This document shows positions 36,304-44,681 of a stretch of DNA of 59,020 nt, piece by piece. Position numbers and translations under genes: made by a program. Each line of letters starts with the position of its first letter. The first letter of the stretch is position 1. The stretch comes from an uncultured Oscillospiraceae bacterium (GTDB lineage Bacteria > Bacillota > Clostridia > Oscillospirales > Ruminococcaceae): assembly GCA_900539195.1 (NCBI GenBank), contig UQBC01000014.1, positions 1 through 59,020 on the forward strand. Reading direction: 5' to 3'. The notes beneath the pieces were generated by a model. The model worked only from the letters and a program-made list of their open reading frames with translations. It was not told the origin of the DNA and ran no database searches.

Positions 36304-37596
36304 ATGGAGATCATTTCAAACAACAAGACCGCTACAAATACGGTTGAAGTAGAATTCAAGGCAACAGCCGAAGAATTCGAGCAGGCAGTACAGGCAGCTT
36401 ATTTAAAGAAGAAAAAGAACATCAACGTTCCCGGTTTCAGAAAGGGTAAGGCACCCCGTAAGATAATCGAGGCTGAGTACGGCGAAGGCGTTTTCTATGA
36501 AGATGCTGTAAACGGTATGTACCAGAAGAGTGTTTCAGAAGTAATCGACGAGCTTAAGCTTGAAGTTGTTGATATGCCCAATATCGAAGTAACAGAAGTA
36601 AGTAAGGAAAACGGTGTTTCTTTCAAGGCTACTTTCACAACAAAGCCCGAAGTTGAAATCAAGGACTACAAGGGTATAAAGGTTAACAAGACTGTCAAGA
36701 CTGTAACTGACGAAGATGTTGCAAACGAACTCAAGAGATATCAGGAGAAGGACGCAAGAATAATCGACGTTACAGACAGAGCGCTTCAGAAGGGCGATAC
36801 AGCAGTATTCGACTTTGAAGGTTTCGTTGACGGCCAGCCTTTTGAAGGCGGCAAGGCTGAGCACTTCTCGCTCGAAATCGGCAGTGGTCAGTTTATTCCC
36901 GGCTTTGAGGACGGTATGGTAGGTCACAGCATTGACGAAGAGTTTGATGTTAACGTTACATTCCCTGAGAACTACAACGCTGAAAACTTAAAGGGCAAGC
37001 CTGCAGTATTCAAGTGCAAGATCCATGAGATCAAGGCTAAGGAATACGCTGAGCTTGACGATGAGTTTGCTAAGGATGTAAGCGATTTCGATACGCTTGA
37101 CGAATTCAAGGCTGACATCAGAGCTAAGCTTGAAGAGAGCGCTAAGAACACCGCTGACGCTAAGCTTGACGCTGACATCACAGACGCTGTTATCGAGAAG
37201 CTTGAGGGCGAGATTCCCGACGCTATGATCAACAACCGTGTTGACGACCTTGTTCGTGACTGGGAATACAGAAACAGATATCAGGGTATCACAGTAGCTG
37301 ATTATCTGAAGTTCACAAACACAACAATCGAGCAGTTCAAGGAGAACTTCAAGGAGCCCGCTGCTAAGCAGGTAAAGCTCAGACTTGCTCTTGAGAAGAT
37401 TGCTCAGATCGAAAACGTTGCTGTTACAGATGAGGACGTTGAGAAGGAATACGCTGAGATGGCTGAAAACTACAAGATGGAGCTTGACAAGGTCAAGGCT
37501 CTCGTTGCTGAGGAAGCTCTCAGAAAGGATCTTGAGGTTGAAAAGGCATTCGACATTGTTCGTGAGAGTGCAGACGTAACCGAAGTTACTGAATAA
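36304..37596 (+). CDS. tig: Trigger factor
   Basis: 430 residues from ATG 36304, with GGAGG 9 bases upstream. Ribosome-bound chaperone and prolyl isomerase. The ribosome-docking signature GFRKGKAPRK is near residue 44. The FKBP-type domain spans about 160-245 and the helical C-terminal domain follows. tig-clpP-clpX is the classic protein quality-control cluster. Confidence 0.96.
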   Translation: MEIISNNKTATNTVEVEFKATAEEFEQAVQAAYLKKKKNINVPGFRKGKAPRKIIEAEYGEGVFYEDAVNGMYQKSVSEVIDELKLEVVDMPNIEVTEVSKENGVSFKATFTTKPEVEIKDYKGIKVNKTVKTVTDEDVANELKRYQEKDARIIDVTDRALQKGDTAVFDFEGFVDGQPFEGGKAEHFSLEIGSGQFIPGFEDGMVGHSIDEEFDVNVTFPENYNAENLKGKPAVFKCKIHEIKAKEYAELDDEFAKDVSDFDTLDEFKADIRAKLEESAKNTADAKLDADITDAVIEKLEGEIPDAMINNRVDDLVRDWEYRNRYQGITVADYLKFTNTTIEQFKENFKEPAAKQVKLRLALEKIAQIENVAVTDEDVEKEYAEMAENYKMELDKVKALVAEEALRKDLEVEKAFDIVRESADVTEVTE

Positions 37597-37613
37597 TTTA
37601 GTTTTACAATCGG

Positions 37614-37646
37614 GAGCTTTCTGTATCGTATATGGAAAGCTCTTTA
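37614..37646 (+). terminator. Hairpin terminator after tig
   Basis: GAGCTTTC pairs with GAAAGCTC around a 13-nt loop and is followed by TTTATTG. It may lower read-through into clpP. Confidence 0.55.
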
Positions 37647-37678
37647 TTGTCTGTATGAAAAGGAAAGGCAGGAGTTTT

Positions 37679-38266
37679 ATGAGTTTAGTACCAACCGTCA
37701 TTGAACAGACAGGCAGAGGAGAAAGAGCATATGATATTTTCTCAAGACTGCTTAACGACAGAATTATAATGCTTAACGAAGAAGTAAACAATGTTACTGC
37801 GGGACTTGTAGTTGCACAGCTGCTGTTCCTTGAGGGACAGGATCCCGACAAGGACATCAGTCTTTATATCAACAGCCCCGGCGGTTCTATCTCCGCAGGT
37901 ATGGCTATATACGACACTATGAATTATATCAAGTGCGACGTGTCGACAATTTGCGTTGGTATGGCGGCTTCTATGGGTGCGTTCCTGCTTTCAAGCGGCG
38001 CTAAGGGCAAGCGTTTCTGCCTGCCGAACTCGGAAGTTATGATACACCAGCCCCTTATAAGCGGTGGACTGAGCGGTCAGCAGACAGATATCACGATCCA
38101 CGCAAAGTATCTTGAAAAGACAAGAGAAACACTTGAAAAGATAATGGCGGACAACTGTGGCAAGAGCTATGAACAGCTCCACAAGGACTGCGAAAGAGAT
38201 AACTTCCTTTCGGCAGAAGAGGCTTGTGCTTACGGCCTTGTTGATAAGGTAATTGCAAAGAGATAA
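37679..38266 (+). CDS. clpP: ATP-dependent Clp protease proteolytic subunit
   Basis: 195 residues from ATG 37679 (MSLVPTVIEQTGRGERAYD) behind GGCAGGAG. The catalytic triad falls at the canonical positions: Ser98 in MAASMGAF, His123 in MIHQPL, and Asp near 172 in DCERDNF. Forms the two-ring protease chamber and pairs with ClpX encoded next. Confidence 0.97.
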   Translation: MSLVPTVIEQTGRGERAYDIFSRLLNDRIIMLNEEVNNVTAGLVVAQLLFLEGQDPDKDISLYINSPGGSISAGMAIYDTMNYIKCDVSTICVGMAASMGAFLLSSGAKGKRFCLPNSEVMIHQPLISGGLSGQQTDITIHAKYLEKTRETLEKIMADNCGKSYEQLHKDCERDNFLSAEEACAYGLVDKVIAKR

Positions 38267-38288
38267 CCGGATGAAAGGAAATTAACCA

Positions 38289-39578
38289 ATGCTTAGATGC
38301 AGTTTCTGTGAAAGAACTGAAGATCAGGTTGAGAGAATTATATACGGTGCAAGCGGATGTATCTGCAACGACTGCATAGTAGCGTCATACCAGATGCTTA
38401 TGGAGCAGGAGGGCAAGGCAGACACAAAGAAGTCAAAGGGCAAGCACGAGGATGAGCATGAGCTTATTAAGCCAGCTGATCTCAAGGCTGTACTTGATAA
38501 ATATATTGTAGGTCAGGACGAAGCCAAGAAGACTATCTGCGTTTCCGTATATAACCACTATAAAAAGAACTTCTGCGGCGACGACGCAAAGGCAGATGAG
38601 ATAGAGCTTCAGAAGAGCAACGTGCTTCTGCTCGGTCCTACCGGTGTGGGTAAGACGATGATTGCACAGACGCTTGCAAATATCCTGAAAGTTCCGTTTG
38701 CCATTGCAGACGCAACAACGCTCACTCAGGCAGGCTATGTCGGCGAAGATGTTGAAAATGTACTTCTCAGACTTATTCAGGCGGCTGATTATGATATTGA
38801 GGCGGCTGAACACGGCATTATCTATATCGATGAGATAGATAAGATAACGAGAAAGTCTGAAAATACTTCAATCACCCGTGACGTAAGCGGTGAGGGTGTA
38901 CAGCAGGCACTGCTCAAGATAATTGAGGGTACTGTATCGAATGTTCCTCCCCAGGGCGGAAGAAAGCACCCCAACCAGGAGTTTATACAGATAAATACTA
39001 AAAATATCCTGTTTATCTGCGGCGGAGCTTTTGAGGGTATCGATAAGCTGATAATGCAGAGAACAAGCTCATCCGCACTTGGTTTCGGCGCCGATGTAAA
39101 GAGCAAGCAGGATAACAAGATAAACGAGGCGCTCCATCAGGTAGAACCGGAAGATCTTGTGAAGTTCGGCATTATCCCTGAGCTTGTCGGCAGACTTCCT
39201 GTTATCGCTGTACTTGACGACCTTGACGAGGACGCACTTGTAAAGATATTGTCAGAGCCGAAGAACGCTATCTTAAAGCAGTATAAGTATATGTTCTCAC
39301 TTGATAATATCGAGCTCGAAATTACCGATGATGCTATGCGTGCCATTGCAAAGAAAGCGGCTGAAAGAAAGACAGGTGCAAGAGGTCTGAGAACAGTAGT
39401 AGAAGAAGCTCTTTCCGATACTATGTTCAACGCTCCGAGCGATGAGAGTATAACAAAGGTCGTGCTCACAGGAGAATGCGTTACCGAAGGCAAAAAGCCC
39501 GAAATAATCAGAGATGCAAATGCCGCAAAGCTGAAAAAGAGTGCGGAGAAGAAGGCACTCAAGAAGAACGCAGTCTGA
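38289..39578 (+). CDS. clpX: ATP-dependent Clp protease ATP-binding subunit ClpX
   Basis: 429 residues. The N-terminal zinc domain has CSFC and CICNDC. Walker A GPTGVGKT is near residue 115, Walker B IIYIDEIDK near 177, and the pore loop YVGEDVEN and sensor 2 region GARGLR are present. Unfolds substrates for ClpP, from whose gene it is separated by 22 bases. Confidence 0.97.
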   Translation: MLRCSFCERTEDQVERIIYGASGCICNDCIVASYQMLMEQEGKADTKKSKGKHEDEHELIKPADLKAVLDKYIVGQDEAKKTICVSVYNHYKKNFCGDDAKADEIELQKSNVLLLGPTGVGKTMIAQTLANILKVPFAIADATTLTQAGYVGEDVENVLLRLIQAADYDIEAAEHGIIYIDEIDKITRKSENTSITRDVSGEGVQQALLKIIEGTVSNVPPQGGRKHPNQEFIQINTKNILFICGGAFEGIDKLIMQRTSSSALGFGADVKSKQDNKINEALHQVEPEDLVKFGIIPELVGRLPVIAVLDDLDEDALVKILSEPKNAILKQYKYMFSLDNIELEITDDAMRAIAKKAAERKTGARGLRTVVEEALSDTMFNAPSDESITKVVLTGECVTEGKKPEIIRDANAAKLKKSAEKKALKKNAV

Positions 39579-39603
39579 GTTGTGACAGATAGAGGATCAT
39601 AAA

Positions 39604-39646
39604 TACAGTCCCGGTACAGCTTTTGTGTCGGGCTGTATCTGTTTTA
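39604..39646 (+). terminator. Terminator after clpX
   Basis: An imperfect stem TACAG.CCCG..ACA / TGT.CGGG.CTGTA ends in TCTGTTTT. Confidence 0.65.
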
Positions 39647-39707
39647 CAGGTGACAGTCGTCTGATGCTATGTCGCATATAAAAAAATAAAAAAAATTGAA
39701 AATAGTA

Positions 39708-39736
39708 TTTACAAAAGCAATTTTGTGTGCTATAAT
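39708..39736 (+). promoter_or_regulatory. Promoter of rpsO
   Basis: TTTACA, 17-bp spacer, TATAAT. It leaves a leader of about 110 nt before the rpsO start. Confidence 0.82.
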
Positions 39737-39742
39737 AACTTT

Positions 39743-39854
39743 GTTGTGCACTGCACACAATCAATTCTTGTCTTGGCTCTGTGGAGAATGCTCGTTATGA
39801 GAAACACCGTTTCCCGCCGCTATGACAAAGAAAATATTTTTAAGAGGTGTAACC
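39743..39854 (+). promoter_or_regulatory. 5' leader of rpsO (possible S15 autoregulatory element)
   Basis: This 110-nt leader has a TTGTGTGC-like hairpin at TTGTTGTGCACTGCACACAA and further weak pairing before AAGAGGTG. S15 represses its own mRNA through several unrelated leader structures in bacteria. I cannot assign this one to a known class. Confidence 0.35.
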
Positions 39855-40121
39855 ATGCTTTTAAAGGAAGAAAAGACAGCGGTTATCGAAGCTAACCGCA
39901 CACACGAGAACGACACAGGTTCTCCCGAAGTACAGATCGCTATTCTTACAAAGAGAATCAACGATTTAACAGAACACTTAAAGACACACAAGAAGGATCA
40001 CCACTCACGCCGTGGTCTTCTTAAGATGGTTGGTCACAGACGTAATCTGTTAAACTACCTCGCTAAGAAGGATATCGAACGCTACCGTGCAATAGTAGCT
40101 AAGCTCGGTCTTCGTAAGTAA
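39855..40121 (+). CDS. rpsO: 30S ribosomal protein S15
   Basis: 88 residues from ATG 39855, with AAGAGGTG upstream. Conserved TGSPEVQIAILTKRINDLTEHLKTHKKDHHSRRGLL core is spread over residues 22-57. Binds the 16S central domain. rpsO followed by pnp is an ancient gene order. Confidence 0.96.
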   Translation: MLLKEEKTAVIEANRTHENDTGSPEVQIAILTKRINDLTEHLKTHKKDHHSRRGLLKMVGHRRNLLNYLAKKDIERYRAIVAKLGLRK

Positions 40122-40130
40122 GAGTTCAAA

Positions 40131-40165
40131 AAAGGGCAGGGCATTTTTTGTTCTGCCCTTTAACC
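40131..40165 (+). terminator. Terminator after rpsO
   Basis: AAAGGGCAG pairs with CTGCCCTTT across a T-rich loop, ten bases past the stop. The tail is short (TAACCCTT). Confidence 0.6.
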
Positions 40166-40194
40166 CTTATTTCAGACATCATTTTCTGACGTAA

Positions 40195-40271
40195 AGAGAA
40201 GCAGTGCAGTCAGCAATAAATTGAACGGAATAACAGTATTCCGCTGAATTTATTGCTAACGCTGTTTCTCT
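40195..40271 (+). promoter_or_regulatory. Long hairpin leader upstream of pnp
   Basis: An extended imperfect stem: AGAGAA...GCAATAAATT...CGGAATA pairs with TATTCCG...AATTTATTGC...TTCTCT around ACAG. Such a long double-stranded leader resembles the RNase III-cut hairpin through which PNPase represses its own mRNA in E. coli. AGGAGGA follows, then the pnp start. Confidence 0.6.
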
Positions 40272-40293
40272 GAAATAAAACAGGAGGAACGAT

Positions 40294-42411
40294 ATGTTCG
40301 AGAATTACAAAACATTCAAAACGACATTTGCAGGCCGTGAGCTTATGGTCGAAACCGGTAAGGTATGCGGACTTGCAAACGGTTCTTGCTGGGTACACTA
40401 CGGCGAAACAGTCGTAATGGTAAACGTTACAGCAAGTGCAAAGCCCAGGGAAGGCGTTGACTTTTTCCCTCTCGCAGTAGACTATGAAGAAAAGCTCTAC
40501 GCAGTAGGAAAGATCCCCGGCGGTTACTTAAAGAGAGAGGGCAGACCCAGCGAAAAGGCTATACTGAACTCCCGTGTAGTTGACCGTCCTATGCGTCCTC
40601 TGTTCCCCAAGGATATGAGAAATGACGTTGCTATCGTTATGACGGTTCTCGCAGTAGATCCCGAAACACAGCCTGAGATCATCGCTATGATCGGCGCTTC
40701 TATCGCAGTTTCCATTTCCGATATTCCGTGGAACGGTCCTATCGGCGGCATCTCCGTAGGTCTTGTTGACGGTGAGATTGTTCTTATGCCTAACGCAGAG
40801 CAGAGAGCAAAGTCAGACCTTCAGCTTACCGTTGCGTCAAGCGAGAAGAAGGTCGTAATGATTGAAGCCGGCGCAAACGAAGTTGACGATGACACAATGC
40901 TCAAGGCTATTATGGCAGGTCACGAAGAGATCAACAAGTCACTTATCCCCTTCATCAAGCAGATTCAGGCTGAGATCGGCAAGCCTAAGTTCAGCTTCCC
41001 CTCAATGGAGGTTGATCACGATCTGTTCGAGGCTATTCAGAACAAGTATACCGAGCAGGTAAAGTTTGCTCTTGATACGGATGACAAGAATGTCCGTGAG
41101 GAGCGTTTACAGCCTATAAAGGATGCTATCCACGCTGAATTTGATGAGCAGTATCCCGATAAGGCAGCTATGATCGACGAGTGCATCTACAAGTTACAGA
41201 AGTTTATCGTAAGACGTTGGCTCTTAGACGAGCAGAAGCGTGTTGACGGCAGAGGTATGGACGAGATGCGTCCTCTTGCGGCAGAAGTAGGACTTCTCCC
41301 CAGAGTACACGGTTCAGGTCTGTTTACCCGTGGTCAGACACAGGTTATGACAATCACGACATTAGGTCCTGTAAGCGACAGCCAGAAGCTTGATGGCATT
41401 GACGAAGAAGAAACAAAGCGTTATATGCACCATTACAATTTCCCTGCATACTCTGTAGGTGAAACAAAGTCGAGCAGAGGTCCCGGCAGACGTGAGATCG
41501 GTCACGGCGCACTTGCACAGAGAGCGCTCGAACCCGTTATCCCTCCTGTTGAAGAATTCCCCTACGCAATAAGACTTGTATCTGAAGTTCTTTCTTCAAA
41601 CGGTTCAACATCACAGGCTTCTATCTGCGGTTCTACACTTTCGCTGATGGACGCAGGCGTTCCGATAAAGTCACCTGTTGCAGGTATTTCATGCGGCCTT
41701 ATCACAGAAGGCGACCGTTGGATGACAATGGTAGATATCCAGGGTCTTGAAGACTTCTTCGGCGATATGGACTTCAAGGTAGGCGGTACTCATAAGGGTA
41801 TTACAGCTATCCAGATGGATCTTAAGATCGACGGTCTTACACCCGAGATCATCAAGGACGCATTCGCAAAGACGCACAAGGCAAGAGATTATATCCTTGA
41901 CGAGATTATGCTCAAGGCTATTCCTGAGCCTCGTCCCACTGTAAACAAGTACGCTCCCAAGATGCTCAACTACAAGGTACCCGTTGATAAGATAAGAGAA
42001 GTTATCGGTACAGGCGGTAAGGTTATACAGAAGCTCTGCGCAGACTTCGAGGTTAAGATAGATATCGATGAAGAGGGTAATGTATTTATCTGCGGTCAGG
42101 ATCTTGAAAAGGCTCAGAACTGCGTAGCGATGATAAAGGCTATCACATCACCTCCGGAGGTTGGTGCTATCTACAAGGGCAAAGTCGTTCGTATAATGAA
42201 CTTCGGTGCTTTCGTTGAGATTGCTCCCGGCAAGGACGGTATGGTACACATCTCAGAGCTTGAAAACAGAAGAGTTGAAAAGGTTGAAGATGTTGTTTCT
42301 ATCGGTGATGAGATAATCGTAAAGGTTCTCGAAATCGACAACCAGGGTAAGATCAGACTTTCAAGAAAGGCTGCTCTTGCTGAAATCGAAGCAAAGAAGA
42401 AAAACGGCTGA
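40294..42411 (+). CDS. pnp: Polyribonucleotide nucleotidyltransferase (PNPase)
   Basis: 705 residues. Two RNase PH domains (about 10-230 and 310-540) flank an alpha-helical linker; a KH domain (GTGGKVIQKL, near 570) and an S1 domain (GKVVRIMNFGAFVEI, near 628) close the protein. The active-site region has SSRGPGRREIGHGALAQRAL and QMDLKIDG. Phosphorolytic 3'-5' mRNA decay. Confidence 0.97.
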   Translation: MFENYKTFKTTFAGRELMVETGKVCGLANGSCWVHYGETVVMVNVTASAKPREGVDFFPLAVDYEEKLYAVGKIPGGYLKREGRPSEKAILNSRVVDRPMRPLFPKDMRNDVAIVMTVLAVDPETQPEIIAMIGASIAVSISDIPWNGPIGGISVGLVDGEIVLMPNAEQRAKSDLQLTVASSEKKVVMIEAGANEVDDDTMLKAIMAGHEEINKSLIPFIKQIQAEIGKPKFSFPSMEVDHDLFEAIQNKYTEQVKFALDTDDKNVREERLQPIKDAIHAEFDEQYPDKAAMIDECIYKLQKFIVRRWLLDEQKRVDGRGMDEMRPLAAEVGLLPRVHGSGLFTRGQTQVMTITTLGPVSDSQKLDGIDEEETKRYMHHYNFPAYSVGETKSSRGPGRREIGHGALAQRALEPVIPPVEEFPYAIRLVSEVLSSNGSTSQASICGSTLSLMDAGVPIKSPVAGISCGLITEGDRWMTMVDIQGLEDFFGDMDFKVGGTHKGITAIQMDLKIDGLTPEIIKDAFAKTHKARDYILDEIMLKAIPEPRPTVNKYAPKMLNYKVPVDKIREVIGTGGKVIQKLCADFEVKIDIDEEGNVFICGQDLEKAQNCVAMIKAITSPPEVGAIYKGKVVRIMNFGAFVEIAPGKDGMVHISELENRRVEKVEDVVSIGDEIIVKVLEIDNQGKIRLSRKAALAEIEAKKKNG

Positions 42412-42433
42412 TTAAGCTGAAAATTGAAAAATC

Positions 42434-42465
42434 AGACCTGTGGGAAATTCTCACAGGTCTTTTTA
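42434..42465 (+). terminator. Terminator after pnp
   Basis: AGACCTGTG pairs with CACAGGTCT, followed by TTTTTATG, 22 bases after the stop. Confidence 0.85.
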
Positions 42466-42479
42466 TGTGCAATTTCGGC

Positions 42480-42508
42480 TTGCAATGACACCGTGTTTGT
42501 GATATACT
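42480..42508 (+). promoter_or_regulatory. Promoter of tepA operon
   Basis: TTGCAA, 17-bp spacer, TATACT, about 95 bases before tepA. Confidence 0.65.
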
Positions 42509-42605
42509 TATACTGTATTATTATGTGATAACAGCGTAGTTTACTGTATATTCTCAGCCCTTTCGCTAAAAATATAAAGAGAAAATTTCAGCAAAGGAGC
42601 AGGGT

Positions 42606-43526
42606 ATGAATAAAGATAATATCACAAATAATGAACAACCCGATGACGAAAACGAAGAACAGGTAGGTATGGAACAGGCATCGGATAACGGCATATTCGC
42701 ATCGGTGAATGCCGAATATAATATCCATTGCCTTAACGTAATCGGTCAGATAGAGGGTCACTATATTCTTCCGCCGCAGAACAAGACTACAAAGTATGAG
42801 CATATCATGCCTGCGCTGGTAGCAATAGAGCAGGATATGAGCATAGACGGTCTGCTTATAATTCTCAATACGGTCGGCGGCGATGTAGAAGCAGGTCTTG
42901 CAATATCTGAGCTTATCGCCGGAATGTCAAAGCCCACCGTGTCAATTGTTGTCGGCGGCGGTCATTCAATCGGCGTACCGCTTGCGGTAAGTGCAAGAAA
43001 GAGCTTTATCGTGCCGTCTGCAACAATGACCATCCACCCTGTCAGAATGAACGGACTTCTTCTTGGAATACCTCAGACTTTATCGTATTTTGAAAGAATG
43101 CAGGAGAGGATAATCAACTTTGTCAGCAAGAATAGCAGGATTAAGCCCGAACGCTTCAGGGAACTGATGATGAAGAAGGATGAGCTTGTAATGGATGTCG
43201 GTTCGGTGCTTGACGGCGAAACAGCCGTCAACGAGGGGCTTATAGATAGCCTTGGAGGACTGAGCGACGCTGTGCAGTGCCTTTACTCTTTGATAGAACA
43301 GCAGAAAACCGATAAGGAAAGCACTAAGCGCACTAAGTATAGTACAGGAAAAACCGTTTCAAAAAAAAGAGCTTCGTCTGCAACGGCAAAGACCGATACA
43401 AAAATCGCAGGCAAAGGTAAAGCAACAGCCAGGGTGAGTACGTTCAGAGAATATCATCCGTCGGCGCAAAGAGCAGAAATGAGAGCGAAGCGAGGTGCGG
43501 AAAATGTTTCAGACCGTTGTAGATGA
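42606..43526 (+). CDS. ClpP-like protease, TepA/YmfB family
   Basis: 306 residues. A ClpP-fold (S14) domain spans about 45-235: GGDVEAGLAI, then HSIGVPLA with the expected Ser, and MTIHPVRM with the His. The acidic N-terminus and a long Lys/Arg-rich C-terminal tail (about 240-306) lie outside the fold. Position before the FtsK/SpoIIIE-type translocase gene matches B. subtilis tepA, formerly linked to protein export. Substrates are unknown. Confidence 0.85.
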   Translation: MNKDNITNNEQPDDENEEQVGMEQASDNGIFASVNAEYNIHCLNVIGQIEGHYILPPQNKTTKYEHIMPALVAIEQDMSIDGLLIILNTVGGDVEAGLAISELIAGMSKPTVSIVVGGGHSIGVPLAVSARKSFIVPSATMTIHPVRMNGLLLGIPQTLSYFERMQERIINFVSKNSRIKPERFRELMMKKDELVMDVGSVLDGETAVNEGLIDSLGGLSDAVQCLYSLIEQQKTDKESTKRTKYSTGKTVSKKRASSATAKTDTKIAGKGKATARVSTFREYHPSAQRAEMRAKRGAENVSDRCR

Positions 43527-43683
43527 ATCGGAGGTTTTCCGCAACGCACAGCTTTATGACAATAACTCCTATTATGCAGTTGACTGTTGTGTTTTTTCAT
43601 ACACTGTCTGCAAAAAGAACAGTGTTTGTGCATCGCACGATTTACGGAATTATCTGAAATACACGCAGATAAAGCCGCTTTAG
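43504..43683 (+). CDS. Possible small protein, 59 aa
   Basis: 59 residues, beginning 23 bases inside the tepA end in another frame. GAGGTG lies 8 bases upstream. It is at the locus where B. subtilis has ylzJ, but I see no clear sequence match. Soluble, with four Cys; no motif recognised. Existence uncertain. Confidence 0.4.
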   Translation: MFQTVVDESEVFRNAQLYDNNSYYAVDCCVFSYTVCKKNSVCASHDLRNYLKYTQIKPL

Positions 43684-43762
43684 ACGAAAGTCATTACGGG
43701 CGTAAGCCCATACATATATATTAAATAAACAATACGAAATAATCCGAAAGGAACAAAAGAAA

Positions 43763-44626
43763 ATGGATTACATAAGCATAATCATTCAGGGCGTTATACA
43801 GGGACTTACGGAGTTTCTTCCTGTTTCAAGCTCAGGCCATCTGTCTGTTGCACAGCATTTTATGAATGTCGGAGAAAACACCCTTATAACCTCCGTTGTA
43901 CTGCATTTAGGAACGCTTCTGGCGGTTTTTATAGCATTTTTCCCTACTATCTGGGGAATGATAAAGGAATTTTTCCTTACAATAAAGGATATATTTACAG
44001 GAAAGTTCTCGTGGAAGAATATGAACGCAAACAGACGTATGATGTTTATGATTATAATCTCAACGGCTATGCTTGTTCCCATATACTTCTTCAAGGACTT
44101 CTTTACAGGCTTTGAGGGCGACAACGATATTATTTTTGAAGGTGTGGCATTCCTTTTCACGGCACTGCTTCTGTTTATGTCGGATAAGTGCGTAAAGGGC
44201 AATAAGACGGGCGATAAGATGAAGGTTGCAGATGCGATAGCAGTGGGTGCTATGCAGTGCGTTGCACTGTTTCCCGGTGTATCACGTTCGGGTTCTACAA
44301 CTGCGGCAGGTCTTTTCTGCGGACTTACTAAGGAAACGGCAGTCACATTCTCGTTTATACTCGGAATACCCGCAATACTCGGCGGCAGTGTGCTTGAAAT
44401 CGGCGATGCATTAAAAAGCAATGTAGAGCTTGATTGGGTTCAGCTCGGCATAGGCTTTGTGGTTGCGGCTGTAGTCGGACTGCTTGCTATCGCACTTGTA
44501 AAGTGGCTTTTAAAAAAGGACAGATTCAAGATTTTCGGTTTCTATACCGCAATACTCGGTGCGGCGTGCATAGCTGTAGGAGTATATGAGCTTGTTACAG
44601 GCACACGCATTATGATTGTTTTCTGA
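43763..44626 (+). CDS. uppP: Undecaprenyl-diphosphatase
   Basis: 287 residues with about eight membrane helices. Recycles undecaprenyl diphosphate for cell-wall synthesis; loss or gain affects bacitracin tolerance. Family motifs GLTEFLPVSSSGHL near residue 13 and FPGVSRSGSTTAAG near 170 carry the catalytic Glu, Ser, His and Arg. GAAAGGAA precedes the ATG. Confidence 0.95.
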   Translation: MDYISIIIQGVIQGLTEFLPVSSSGHLSVAQHFMNVGENTLITSVVLHLGTLLAVFIAFFPTIWGMIKEFFLTIKDIFTGKFSWKNMNANRRMMFMIIISTAMLVPIYFFKDFFTGFEGDNDIIFEGVAFLFTALLLFMSDKCVKGNKTGDKMKVADAIAVGAMQCVALFPGVSRSGSTTAAGLFCGLTKETAVTFSFILGIPAILGGSVLEIGDALKSNVELDWVQLGIGFVVAAVVGLLAIALVKWLLKKDRFKIFGFYTAILGAACIAVGVYELVTGTRIMIVF

Positions 44627-44681
44627 TACAGATATATTCAGAAATTATCCGGTAAAATCCGTGGGAGAAAGGATGTAGTAA

